41,276 bases of DNA from JACQAI01 sp035507915 (GCA_035507915.1 DATJNS010000399.1:1-41276); one strand, 5' to 3'; shown: positions 1 to 8,146, numbered from the stretch's first letter. Translations and numbers: made by a program. Notes: a model not told the origin generated them from the letters alone.

Positions 1-44
1 AGGCCGTCCTGGCGGCTCGGAAGCACGCGCAGGCGTTCAACTGA
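1..44 (+). CDS. C-terminal tail of an unidentified protein (partial)
   Basis: The third forward frame reads AVLAARKHAQAFN and stops at TGA 42-44. Twelve of its 13 codons end in G or C, as in the other chromosomal genes here, so this is probably the end of a real gene running in from the left. Too little remains to name it. A strong hairpin follows 33 bp downstream, which fits the end of a transcription unit. Confidence 0.5.
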   Translation, partial: AVLAARKHAQAFN

Positions 45-77
45 AGCCGTAGTCAGCGGGCGGACGCGCGCCGCCTG

Positions 78-112
78 GGAAGCGAGGCGGGCCTTCCGGC
101 CGCCTCGCTTCC
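78..112 (+). terminator. Perfect 13-bp hairpin, terminator-like
   Basis: GGAAGCGAGGCGG (78-90) and CCGCCTCGCTTCC (100-112) are exact inverted copies around a 9-nt loop. The hairpin lies just after the stop at 42-44, where a terminator is expected. No T-run follows, so it may act as a Rho-independent-like pause or mRNA end. Confidence 0.55.
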
Positions 113-222
113 GCGGCGGCCCGCGCGACATCGGCCTGGGCTCGGATTGTACCGCCGGTTATACTCCGGCCGAAAGCCGGGCCCGCCGACAATCCAGGAA
201 GAACAAGGGTTTGGGCAATAAT

Positions 223-249
223 TGGCGGAGTGTCCCACCCCCTCCGCCA
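223..249 (+). other. Candidate left attachment site (tRNA-Ser 3'-end-like)
   Basis: TGGCGGAG (223-230) and CTCCGCCA (242-249) form an inverted repeat. The right half, TCCCACCCCCTCCGCCA, looks like the 3' end of a serine tRNA (T-arm, acceptor, CCA), but no tRNA body lies to its left. A related sequence, again with a GCGGAG/CTCCGC hairpin and ending in CCCCTCCGCCA, occurs at 3417-3446 on the far side of the integrase cluster. Calling it att is inference. Confidence 0.35.
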
Positions 250-387
250 CACCCCCCTTCACTGCCGTCCGCCAGCATCCGCTGACGTTCTGAAAAGCCC
301 GAAGAAATACGGGGTTATAGAGTTTATTCAGCTTGCCCTCGTCCGCTGCCCCTCGCTAAGATCCGGTCTCACAACGTAGGTAGAGAC

Positions 388-394
388 GGGGGTA
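388..394 (+). repeat. GGGGGTA motif next to the integrase start
   Basis: GGGGGTA followed by AAAA immediately precedes the integrase GTG. The same motif with the same AAAA tail occurs at 3329-3335 and a further copy at 3341-3347, at the other end of the element. Repeated heptamers at both ends of an integrase element are what arm-type binding sites look like; this role is inferred. Confidence 0.35.
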
Positions 395-401
395 AAAACA
401 G

Positions 402-2225
402 GTGATACGGGCCCACAACCGGCTCCCTGATTCGGTGCTCTCTCCGACGAAGTGTCCGAAGAAATATCGCGCACCCGGCATGCACCCCGATGGCGGTGGC
501 CTGTACCTGCAGATCACCGGCGAGAACGCGCGCTCGTGGATCTTCCGGTTTGTCAGTCCGCTGCGTCGTCCTGAAAAACCTGATGCTCCGTGGGAGCGGC
601 AAATGGGACTCGGTCCGGTGAACGACGTCTCGCTTGCAGACGCGCGCGTGGAGGCCGCGAAATGCCGAAACCTACTCCGCGAGCATCTCGACCCGATTGA
701 GGCGCGCGCCGAGCGCCGACGCGCTACGCGGGCTGAAGCGGCCAAGTCCGTCACCTTCGACTGGTGCGCCGAGCAACTGATCAACGACCGCAAGGCCGGG
801 TGGCGCAACCGGAAGCACGCCGGTCAGTGGAAGGCGACCCTCGAGACCTATGCCGGCCCGGTGCTGGGCAAGCTTCCGGTCGGCGCAATCGACACCGGCC
901 TGGTCATGAAGGTGCTGCGCCCGATCTGGACGACTAAGCCAGAGACTGCCGGGCGCGTCCGCGGGCGCATCGAGACGGTGCTGAGCTGGGCGACGGTCCA
1001 CGGCTACCGACAAGGCGACAACCCTGCCCGCTGGCGTGGGCATATCGATCAGCTGCTGCCGCGGCGCTCGAAGATCCAGAAGGTCAAACACCACGCTGCC
1101 CTACCCTATACGGAGATCGGTGCCTTCATGTCTGACGTCCGCGCGAAGGAAGGCATCGCCGCGCGTGCGCTCGAGCTCTTGATCTTGACGGCCGCACGCA
1201 GCGGCGAGATCCGCAACGCGCCGTGGTCAGAGTTCGACCTCACAAAGAAGCTTTGGGTAATCCCAGCCGCGAGGATGAAGGCCGGCCGTGAGCATCGCGT
1301 TCCGCTGTCGAGCACAGCGGTCGCATTGCTCGAGAAGCTGAAGGCCGAGCGCGACGAGAGCATCGACCTCGTTTTTCCAACTTCGAGCGGAGACCCGTTA
1401 TCGGATGCAGCGATGAAATCCCTGCTCAAGCGCATGGGCTATGGCGACTTCACGGTGCACGGTTTCAGGTCGGCATTCCAAGATTGGCGGGCCGAGGTGA
1501 CGCACTTCTCTCGTGATCTCGGCGAGGCAGCCCTCGCCCACACAATCGGGGATCAAACGGTCGAAGCCTACGAGCGTACCGATTTTCTCGAAAAGAGACG
1601 TCCGATGATGGAAGCGTGGGCCCGCTACTGCGACACGGTGCGAAACGGCGACAACGTCGCATCAATCGCTGCCGTGACGCCAAGCAAAGGTGACATGGGT
1701 CGTCGGATCGCCTTTCTCGACTGCGAAGCGAGCTCACTCGATGAGCAGAAGAGCTATCCGATAGAGATCGGATGGTGCTTTGCGGATGCTGATGACGTCG
1801 AGAGCCATCTCATCATCCCCTATCCGGATTGGTTGGACTGGGATCCCCAAAGCCAGAAGTTGCACGGCCTCGACCGCAAGACCCTATTCGCGCAGGGTGA
1901 GCCGGGACCGCCTGTTGCCCGACGGCTGATCGAGGCGCTCGGCGGTGCTGATGTCTACGCAGACAGCGAGAAGGATCGCGTCTGGATCGAAAAGCTGTGC
2001 GCAACCGCCGGCGTCGCTGCGACTGTGATTGTCGGACGGTTCGAGGCGTTGCTCTACGACGTTGTTCCCGGCGATCTTGGCGACGTCAGCCGGATGGAGC
2101 TGATCCAGGAGGGCCGACGCCTTGCTGATCAGCTCGCGCCGCGAGCGCATCGGGCCGGACCCGATGCCTGTCACCTGCGCGCGTGGTATCGGATGACCTT
2201 GCGGCTCGTCAGCTTTGAGACCTGA
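402..2225 (+). CDS. P4-type tyrosine recombinase fused to a DEDDh 3'-5' exonuclease domain
   Basis: A 607-residue protein. Residues 1-100 are the N-terminal arm-binding domain of P4-like integrases (motif GGGLYLQI, 31-38). The catalytic domain has R266, K293, H353-x2-R356, H380 and nucleophile Y390, and the usual integrase end (MMEAWARYC) falls at 402-410. The frame continues without a stop into a second domain (about 432-600) with DEDDh features: D440-x-E442 (FLDCEAS), D521 or D525, and H583-x4-D588. Such domains degrade DNA or RNA from 3' ends. The GTG at 402 follows an in-frame TAA (393-395); M27 is an alternative start. An internal ATG at 1695 (M432), with AAAGG a few bases upstream, begins exactly at the exonuclease, so a separate exonuclease product is possible. 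The protein probably integrates and excises the surrounding mini-element; the exonuclease role is unknown. Confidence 0.85.
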   Translation: MIRAHNRLPDSVLSPTKCPKKYRAPGMHPDGGGLYLQITGENARSWIFRFVSPLRRPEKPDAPWERQMGLGPVNDVSLADARVEAAKCRNLLREHLDPIEARAERRRATRAEAAKSVTFDWCAEQLINDRKAGWRNRKHAGQWKATLETYAGPVLGKLPVGAIDTGLVMKVLRPIWTTKPETAGRVRGRIETVLSWATVHGYRQGDNPARWRGHIDQLLPRRSKIQKVKHHAALPYTEIGAFMSDVRAKEGIAARALELLILTAARSGEIRNAPWSEFDLTKKLWVIPAARMKAGREHRVPLSSTAVALLEKLKAERDESIDLVFPTSSGDPLSDAAMKSLLKRMGYGDFTVHGFRSAFQDWRAEVTHFSRDLGEAALAHTIGDQTVEAYERTDFLEKRRPMMEAWARYCDTVRNGDNVASIAAVTPSKGDMGRRIAFLDCEASSLDEQKSYPIEIGWCFADADDVESHLIIPYPDWLDWDPQSQKLHGLDRKTLFAQGEPGPPVARRLIEALGGADVYADSEKDRVWIEKLCATAGVAATVIVGRFEALLYDVVPGDLGDVSRMELIQEGRRLADQLAPRAHRAGPDACHLRAWYRMTLRLVSFET

Positions 2226-2310
2226 AGCGTCGCAACCATCCGGCTATGCTCGGCTTCACCGGCGTCATGCGATGGTTAGCGATCGGGTAGCAACCGAAGG
2301 GCGGCGCCCG

Positions 2311-2556
2311 TCACCGACCACGCCTTTGGCGCCCATGGGCCTGTATCACAATCCCGAGCACCAAGTCTGGGACTTGGACGGAGAGGGCCGCCGCAAGATC
2401 GATTAATGCGAGTAACGTGGGATTTCGTCTGCCGCGCTCGATCCCGCTGACATAGGTCCGATCGAGCCGGGCTCGTGCAGCGAGCTCCTCCTGGGTTAAG
2501 CCCGCCGCCTCCCTAATACGTCTCAGGTTCCGCCCTAGCTGCCGACAAGCGTCCAT
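2311..2556 (-). CDS. XRE-family regulator resembling restriction-modification controller (C) proteins
   Basis: An 81-residue protein that is almost entirely a helix-turn-helix domain: GLTQEELAARARLDRTYVSGIERGRRNP spans about residues 19-46, with the recognition helix near 29-38. Its length and the RTYVSGIERGRRNP segment resemble C proteins, which autoregulate themselves and a restriction gene through tandem GACT..AGTC boxes. A 14-bp palindrome with exactly that core lies at 2593-2606, 37-50 bp upstream of this start and overlapping a possible -10 (TATAGT, 2585-2580 on this strand). No methylase or nuclease gene adjoins it, so it would be an orphan controller or a generic repressor of the mini-element. 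The ATG lacks an obvious Shine-Dalgarno. Confidence 0.8.
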   Translation of the reverse strand: MDACRQLGRNLRRIREAAGLTQEELAARARLDRTYVSGIERGRRNPTLLALIDLAAALSVQVPDLVLGIVIQAHGRQRRGR

Positions 2557-2578
2557 CCGGGCTGGATTGAACCTTGTC

Positions 2579-2606
2579 GACTATATTCTCCATGGACTAT
2601 AGTCCA
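2579..2606. promoter_or_regulatory. Tandem operator for the XRE regulator (C-box-like)
   Basis: TGGACTATAGTCCA (2593-2606) is a perfect 14-bp palindrome. A related half, GACTATATTCTCC, starts at 2579, exactly 16 bp before the GACTATA of the palindrome (2595). The pair sits in the divergent gap between the XRE gene (minus) and the orphan ORF at 2641 (plus), so it could control both. The GACT-AT-AGTC core is the type bound by controller proteins of restriction-modification systems. Confidence 0.6.
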
Positions 2607-2640
2607 CATCTCTGGCTCCCCCGTCTAGGACCCACAGTCG

Positions 2641-2970
2641 GTGGTCGGACAATACGTTAACCAACTTGAGCTGATCAGAGCGTACTTGACGCTCATCTCT
2701 GCAGAGCCTGGCTCTGATCGCTGGCACGTCGTGGCCTATGCCGACGAGATTAACAGCGCGGATCGCACCGCTCTGCTTGCGCTTGCAGGAGTCCCCGCTT
2801 TGGAAGGTGATCCCGAGAGGCTTGGACACTTCAATATGATCCACCTGAGCTTCTCGACCGGCATCCCCCTGCTCCGCATCATGCGCGACTATGCGCTGAA
2901 AGTGCGCGGACCAACGGAGCTTCTCTTCTTCGGCCCTTCCAAGAACTGTGCGCGAACGCGCCCACGATGA
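2641..2970 (+). CDS. Orphan small ORF of unknown function in the mini-element
   Basis: A 109-residue frame opening at GTG 2641; an in-frame TAG at 2626-2628 limits any upstream start. I do not recognise a family. The N-terminal half looks helical (QLELIRAYLTLIS), there is a WHVVAYADEI strand-like segment, and the end (KNCARTRPR) is basic. It diverges from the controller-like gene and shares its operator region, and it precedes the broken excisionase gene by 14 bp, so the two may be co-transcribed. Third-position bias is weaker than in the chromosomal genes, consistent with foreign DNA. It could be a non-coding open frame. Confidence 0.4.
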   Translation: MVGQYVNQLELIRAYLTLISAEPGSDRWHVVAYADEINSADRTALLALAGVPALEGDPERLGHFNMIHLSFSTGIPLLRIMRDYALKVRGPTELLFFGPSKNCARTRPR

Positions 2971-2984
2971 ACGGAGGCGACCCC

Positions 2985-3290
2985 ATGACAGCAGCTCCGC
3001 CCGACGGCGAGAAGCCGCCCCCTGACCTGCTCGAACCGCCAGCTCGGCTCGCCGCGGACGCGCCGGGTAGTGGGCCCCCAGAAGAGCCGATCGCTCCGAG
3101 CGCCGGCGACGCGCCGGCCGCCATCCCGCACAAGCTCGCCTAGTCGATCGACGAGGTCGTCGCGCTGACCGGTATCGGGCGCACGACGATCTATGAGGAG
3201 ATCAAGGCCGGGCGGCTCCGCAAGAGCAAGGTCCGGGGCCGATCAGTCATTCGGCATGCGGACCTGATGGCGTGGCTGGCGACATGGTGA
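2985..3290 (+). pseudogene. Excisionase/AlpA-like HTH_17 protein interrupted by an amber codon
   Basis: ATG 2985 follows a good Shine-Dalgarno (GGAGG, 2972-2976). The frame encodes a Pro/Ala-rich leader (52 codons), then TAG at 3141-3143, then in the same frame SIDEVVALTGIGRTTIYEEI continuing to MAWLATW and TGA 3288-3290. The second part is a helix-turn-helix domain of the excisionase/AlpA type that binds element DNA and directs excision. Members usually read AYSIDEV at this place, so the amber very likely replaced a tyrosine codon (TAT/TAC). No start codon lies close behind the TAG to rescue the HTH domain. The position next to an integrase fits a recombination directionality factor. Loss would leave the element fixed unless the amber is suppressed. 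Confidence 0.75.
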
Positions 3291-3328
3291 CCGATCCGCC
3301 GATGTTCGCCGCCAACCGGTTTTCCAAC

Positions 3329-3347
3329 GGGGGTAAAAATGGGGGTA
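3329..3347 (+). repeat. Two GGGGGTA direct repeats (possible recombinase arm sites)
   Basis: GGGGGTA occurs at 3329-3335 and 3341-3347, start to start 12 bp. The first copy with its AAAA tail matches 388-398 beside the integrase. The role is inferred. Confidence 0.35.
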
Positions 3348-3416
3348 CGGGGCAAAGCAGACGACGGACGCCTTCCCCTACCCCTTTGTTACAGAAAGAG
3401 ATTTCTCAATTATTAA

Positions 3417-3446
3417 GCGGAGCAACTCTCCGCCACCCCTCCGCCA
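3417..3446 (+). other. Candidate right attachment site
   Basis: GCGGAG (3417-3422) and CTCCGC (3428-3433) form a hairpin around CAACT, followed by ACCCCTCCGCCA (3435-3446). The 11-base CCCCTCCGCCA matches the left site at 239-249. Direct repeats at this distance would delimit an element of about 3.2 kb. The short, GC-rich core makes chance similarity possible. Confidence 0.3.
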
Positions 3447-3563
3447 TCCTCCTTGCCGACACATTTGACCGCCACGCGCCAGCAGGCCTCGATGCGGTTT
3501 GGCGCGCTGTAGCGCCTCGGTAGCCGCCAGCGTAGGGTTGAGGCGTCGTCCCCGGGGGCCCGG

Positions 3564-4799
3564 ATGTCGCAGATCCTGTTCAAGAATATGAGCCTGCTCG
3601 ATCCGCGCTGGGACGCGGCGCGGGGCGGCTATCAGGTGCTGGTCGAGGGCGAGCACATCAAGGAGGTGTCGGCCGCCCCCATCAAGGCCACCGAGGCCCG
3701 GGTCGTCGATTGCGGTCGGCGCACCCTGATGCCGGGCCTGATCGACAGCCACGTCCATGTCGTGCTCAGCGAGGTGAACATCCGCAACCTCGAGAGCGTC
3801 CCGTTGACCCTGATGACCGCGCGCGCCATCGACACGATGCGGGGCATGATCGACCGCGGCTTCACCACGGTGCGCGACACCGGCGGCGCCGACTGGGGGC
3901 TCAAGACGGCGGTCGAGCTCGGCCTGGTGCCCGGTCCGCGCCTCTTCATCTCCGGCCGCGCCATCGGCCCGACCGGCGGCCACAGCGACGCGCGGCGGCG
4001 CACCGACCAGGGCGCGCCGTGCGGCTGCTGCAACGCCATGGTCCACGCCATGGCGATCGCCAACGGACCCGACGAGGTGCGCAAGACGGTGCGCGAGCAG
4101 ATGCGCCAGGGCGCCGACCAGATCAAGATCATGTGCTCGGGCGGCGTCGCCTCGCCCTACGACCCGCTCGACTCGCTGCAATTCTCCGAGGCCGAGATCG
4201 CCGCCGCGACCGACGAGGCCAAGAACTTCGGCCGCTACGTGCTGGCGCATGCCTATTCGCCCGAGGCGATCACCCGCGCCGTCGCCAACGGCGTGCGCAC
4301 CATCGAGCACGGCAACCTGATCGACGACAAAGCCGCCAAGCTGCTCAAGTCCACGGGCGGCTACATGGTCGCCAACCTGGTCGCGTACTTCGTCATGCGA
4401 GAGCGCGCGGCGGAGTTCGGCATGTCGGCCGACATGCTGGCCAAGAACGATCTCGTGATCGACGGCGCGCTGCGCTCGCTCGAGATCTGCAAGCAGGCCG
4501 GCGTCAAGGTCGGCTACGGCTCCGATCTCCTGGGCGCGCTGCAGATCGATCAGAGCCAGGAATTCATCTATCGCGCCCAGGTCCTCAAACCGCTCGAGAT
4601 CATCCGCCAGGCGACCACGGTGGGCGCCGAGATCCTGCGCCAGGAGGGCAAGCTCGGCGTCATCGAGCCGGGCGCGTTCGCCGATCTGATCGTGGTCGAC
4701 GGCGACCCGCTGAAGCGGCTCGAGCTGTTCCTCGACCAGGGCGCCCACCTGCCGGTCATCATGAAGGCCGGCAAGTTCCACAAGAACGCGCTGACGTAG
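3564..4799 (+). CDS. Metal-dependent amidohydrolase (COG1228, Xaa-Pro dipeptidase-like), copy 1
   Basis: A 411-residue cytoplasmic enzyme of the amidohydrolase superfamily (TIM barrel with flanking beta-sandwich). Visible metal ligands: H63-x-H65 (DSHVHV), K188 (QIKIM, the carbamylated lysine position), H229 (LAHAYS), H249 (EHGNL) and D321 (GSDLLG). This set is typical of the prolidase/carnosinase-like branch that cleaves C-terminal residues from dipeptides or N-acyl amino acids; the substrate cannot be read from sequence. A cysteine cluster (PCGCCNAM, from residue 152) is shared with the second copy. It is the first gene of an operon with its paralogue and a Pot-type ABC transporter, suggesting hydrolysis of an imported compound. 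ATG 3564 is the natural start; the Shine-Dalgarno is weak. Confidence 0.9.
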   Translation: MSQILFKNMSLLDPRWDAARGGYQVLVEGEHIKEVSAAPIKATEARVVDCGRRTLMPGLIDSHVHVVLSEVNIRNLESVPLTLMTARAIDTMRGMIDRGFTTVRDTGGADWGLKTAVELGLVPGPRLFISGRAIGPTGGHSDARRRTDQGAPCGCCNAMVHAMAIANGPDEVRKTVREQMRQGADQIKIMCSGGVASPYDPLDSLQFSEAEIAAATDEAKNFGRYVLAHAYSPEAITRAVANGVRTIEHGNLIDDKAAKLLKSTGGYMVANLVAYFVMRERAAEFGMSADMLAKNDLVIDGALRSLEICKQAGVKVGYGSDLLGALQIDQSQEFIYRAQVLKPLEIIRQATTVGAEILRQEGKLGVIEPGAFADLIVVDGDPLKRLELFLDQGAHLPVIMKAGKFHKNALT

Positions 4800-4844
4800 C
4801 GCATGGTCGGAGCAATCGGCATCGCCTGCGCCAACACGTTCGCG

Positions 4845-4990
4845 TCCCCTCCCCCCTTGAGGGGGAGGGTTAGGGAGGGGGGTAAGGGCCGGGCGTGGAG
4901 AGTGAGCACGTGCTCCAGCATTGCCGACGACAGCGCGTGCGCGGTGAAACACCCCCCTCCCCAACCCTCCCCCTCAAGGGGGGAGGGGGA
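4845..4990. repeat. Pair of near-identical 39/40-nt inverted repeats
   Basis: Copy A (4845-4883) and copy B (4951-4990) are reverse complements of each other except for one substitution and one extra base, with 67 nt between them. Each copy is itself partly palindromic around CCCCCT-CAA-GGGGGG. GC-rich elements built on CCCTCC/GGGAGGG and a central TTGAG or CTCAAG are common dispersed intergenic repeats in proteobacteria. Here the two form a potential large stem-loop between the hydrolase genes and may attenuate or stabilise the operon mRNA. Confidence 0.75.
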
Positions 4991-5028
4991 AGTGCCCGCT
5001 CCCTGGCGCCTCGCGTGAGGACCTCGTG

Positions 5029-6264
5029 ATGTCGTCGCTGCTGTTCAAGAACCTGACGCTGCTCGATCCGCGCTGGCAGGACGTGCGCGGCGGCTACGAG
5101 GTGCTGGTCGAGGGCGACCGCATCAAGGAGGTCTCGGCCAAGCCGATCAAGTCGGCGGCGGCGCGCGTGATCGACTGCGGCGGACGCACCGTGATGCCGG
5201 GCCTGATCGACTGCCACGTCCATACCCATCACAGCGAGGTCTACATCAACCGGCTGGAGCCGATACCGCTGACCCTCATGATGGCGCGCTCGGTCGGGCG
5301 GCTGAAGCGCATGCTCGACCGCGGCTTCACGACGGTGCGCGACGCCGGCGGTGCCGACCACGGCACCAAGGCGGCGATCGAGGCGGGCCTGATCCCCGGG
5401 CCGCGCCTGTTCGTGTCCTGCCGGTCGATCGGCCCCACCGGCGGGCACAACGACCGCAACCGGCGCACCGACGTCGCCGGGCCGCCGTGCCTGTGCTGCA
5501 ACGCCATGGTGTTCCTGCGCGCCATCGCCGACGGGCCGCACGAGGTGCGCAAGGCGGCGCGCGAGCAGATGCGCCAGGGCGCCGACCAGGTGAAGCTGAT
5601 GGTCTCGGGTGGCGTCGCCTCGCCCTACGATCCGCTCGAGTCGCTGCAGTTCACCGAAGAGGAGATCGGCGCGGCGGTCGAGGAGGCGCACGCCTTCGGC
5701 CGCTACGTGATGACCCACGCCTACACGCCCGAGGCGATCACGCGCGCGGTCAATTGCGGCGTGCGCACCATCGAGCACGGCAATCTGGTCGACGCCCCGA
5801 CCGCCAAGCTGATGGCCAAGAAGGGCGTCTACATGGTGCCCAACCTGGTCACCTACGACGCCATGCAGCGCCGCGCCAGGGAGCTCGGCATGCCGGCCGA
5901 GATGCTGGAGAAGAACGACGAGGTGCTGAAGTACGGCTACGCCGAGCTCGAGCATTGTCGCGCGGCGGGCGTCAAGATGGCCTACGGCTCCGACCTGCTC
6001 GGGCCGCTGGAGGACGAGCAGACGGGCGAGTTCCAGATCCGCGGCGCGGTCATGCCGGCGATCGACGTCATCCGGTCGGCGACCTTGATCGGCGCCGAGG
6101 TCGTGCGTCAGGAAGGCAAGCTGGGCGTGATCGAGCCCGGCGCGTTCGCCGACCTGCTCGTGGTCGACGGCAATCCGCTGAAGGATCTCGGCCTGTTCAA
6201 GGACGGCGGCCCGCATCTCGCGGCGATCGTCAAAGGCGGCCGTTTCCACAAGAACGCGCTCTGA
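5029..6264 (+). CDS. Metal-dependent amidohydrolase (COG1228), copy 2
   Basis: A paralogue of the preceding gene, collinear along its whole length (411 residues from ATG 5029). It keeps the H-x-H (DCHVHTHHSEV), the lysine (QVKLMVSGG), the two barrel histidines (MTHAYT, EHGNL) and the aspartate (GSDLLG). It also keeps the Cys-rich PPCLCCNAM. An in-frame GTG at 5026 precedes the ATG, but spacing from GAGGA (5018-5022) favours 5029. The copies differ around the active-site entrance, for example THHSEVYINRLEP against VVLSEVNIRNLES, so they may take different substrates. The stop at 6264 lies 6 bp before the permease start, so it is co-transcribed with the transporter. Confidence 0.9.
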   Translation: MSSLLFKNLTLLDPRWQDVRGGYEVLVEGDRIKEVSAKPIKSAAARVIDCGGRTVMPGLIDCHVHTHHSEVYINRLEPIPLTLMMARSVGRLKRMLDRGFTTVRDAGGADHGTKAAIEAGLIPGPRLFVSCRSIGPTGGHNDRNRRTDVAGPPCLCCNAMVFLRAIADGPHEVRKAAREQMRQGADQVKLMVSGGVASPYDPLESLQFTEEEIGAAVEEAHAFGRYVMTHAYTPEAITRAVNCGVRTIEHGNLVDAPTAKLMAKKGVYMVPNLVTYDAMQRRARELGMPAEMLEKNDEVLKYGYAELEHCRAAGVKMAYGSDLLGPLEDEQTGEFQIRGAVMPAIDVIRSATLIGAEVVRQEGKLGVIEPGAFADLLVVDGNPLKDLGLFKDGGPHLAAIVKGGRFHKNAL

Positions 6265-6270
6265 CGCGCG

Positions 6271-7092
6271 ATGGTGTCGAGGCTCGTCAGACGCCGCGGC
6301 CGCCGCTGGGCGCTGAACGCGGCGGCCGCCGTGGCGCTCGGCTACATTCTCCTGCCGCTGATCTTCGTCACCTGGCTCGCCTTCTTCCGGCAGGAGATCC
6401 CGTCCTTTCCGCCCGAGGGCTACTCGCTGCGCTGGTTCGCGGCGATCCTCGACGAGCGGAAATTCCTCGACGGCTTCGAGATCAGCTTCGAGGTCGGGGT
6501 GCTCGCGACCGTGATCGGCCTGGGCTTGGGCGTGCCCGCGGCGCTCGGCGTGACGCGCCACCAGCTCGCCTGGCGCGGGCCGCTTTCCAACCTGTTGCTG
6601 ATGCCCTTGATCGTGCCGGGGGTCGTGCTCGGCACGGCGATGTACGTCTTCCATGTCGAGCTCGAGAACGCCCTCGACGTCGACGTGATCGGCACCTTCT
6701 ATGCGTTGGTCGCCGGCCACGTCGTGATCGTGATCCCCTGGGTCGTGCGGCTGGTGACGGCAAGCCTCGCCGGCGTCGACCGCACGATCGAGGAGGCGGC
6801 GCAGAATCTCGGTGCCGATCCTTGGACGACCTTCTGGCGCATCACCCTGCCGGCGATCCGGCCGGGCGTCGTGGCCGGCGCGCTGTTCGGCTTCGTCGCC
6901 TCGTTCGGCAATCTGGAGCTGAGCCTGTTCCTGGTCGGGCCCGGCCGCACGACCCTGCCGATCGTCATCCTCCAATATCTCGAATGGAAGATCGATCCGA
7001 CGATCGCCGCCGTCTCGGTGGTGCAGATCTTGCTGATCGCCGCGATCATGCTGATCACCGACCGCTACATCAAGCTGGCGCGGGTCGTCTGA
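6271..7092 (+). CDS. ABC transporter permease, PotC-like
   Basis: A 273-residue inner-membrane protein with about six membrane spans; the first is near 15-38. The EAA loop that contacts the ATPase is EEAAQNLGADPWTTFWRITL. The family moves polyamines, opines or similar small cationic or organic solutes. It begins 6 bp after the hydrolase stop and ends 1 bp before the ATPase start, which indicates a tight operon. Its partner permease is two genes further on (9223-10116), an unusual split order (permease, ATPase, binding protein, permease). Confidence 0.9.
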   Translation: MVSRLVRRRGRRWALNAAAAVALGYILLPLIFVTWLAFFRQEIPSFPPEGYSLRWFAAILDERKFLDGFEISFEVGVLATVIGLGLGVPAALGVTRHQLAWRGPLSNLLLMPLIVPGVVLGTAMYVFHVELENALDVDVIGTFYALVAGHVVIVIPWVVRLVTASLAGVDRTIEEAAQNLGADPWTTFWRITLPAIRPGVVAGALFGFVASFGNLELSLFLVGPGRTTLPIVILQYLEWKIDPTIAAVSVVQILLIAAIMLITDRYIKLARVV

Positions 7093-7093
7093 G

Positions 7094-8146
<1,053 letters not shown>

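Larger units (their letters stand above)
113..401. other. Gene-free interval left of the integrase
   Basis: No convincing gene is seen here. The interval holds a 7-bp inverted repeat, GGATTGT (144-150) with ACAATCC (189-195), enclosing a CCGGC/GCCGG hairpin (166-180). It also holds the candidate attachment site at 223-249, an imperfect GTCTC/GAGAC inverted repeat (366-387), and a GGGGGTA motif (388-394) next to the integrase start. The nested 144-195 structure might be an RNA element but matches nothing I recognise. Confidence 0.4.
3291..3563. other. Right-end interval of the mini-element and leader of the hydrolase operon
   Basis: It holds two GGGGGTA motifs 12 bp apart (3329-3335, 3341-3347), an AT-rich stretch (about 3386-3416), a GCGGAG/CTCCGC hairpin (3417-3433) and the second CCCCTCCGCCA copy (3436-3446). 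From 3447 on the DNA is again GC-rich and leads to the amidohydrolase start. No gene is supported. Confidence 0.4.

Noticed and set aside
160..249. A possible tRNA-Ser gene at the left end
   Set aside because: The last 17 bases look like a tRNA-Ser 3' end, but no acceptor 5' strand, D-arm, anticodon arm or TTCGA loop can be placed upstream.
299..470. CCGAAGAAATA repeated at about 300 and 457
   Set aside because: Only 11 bases are shared, the second copy is inside the integrase coding region, and flanks do not match; probably chance.
2215..2406. A 63-codon plus-strand frame overlapping the integrase end and the XRE gene
   Set aside because: No Shine-Dalgarno, no recognisable motif, and it lies opposite the well-supported HTH gene.
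2581..2844. An 87-codon minus-strand frame opposite the orphan ORF at 2641
   Set aside because: It would start inside the orphan ORF and run over the operator palindrome; no motif supports it, though support for the plus-strand ORF is also modest.
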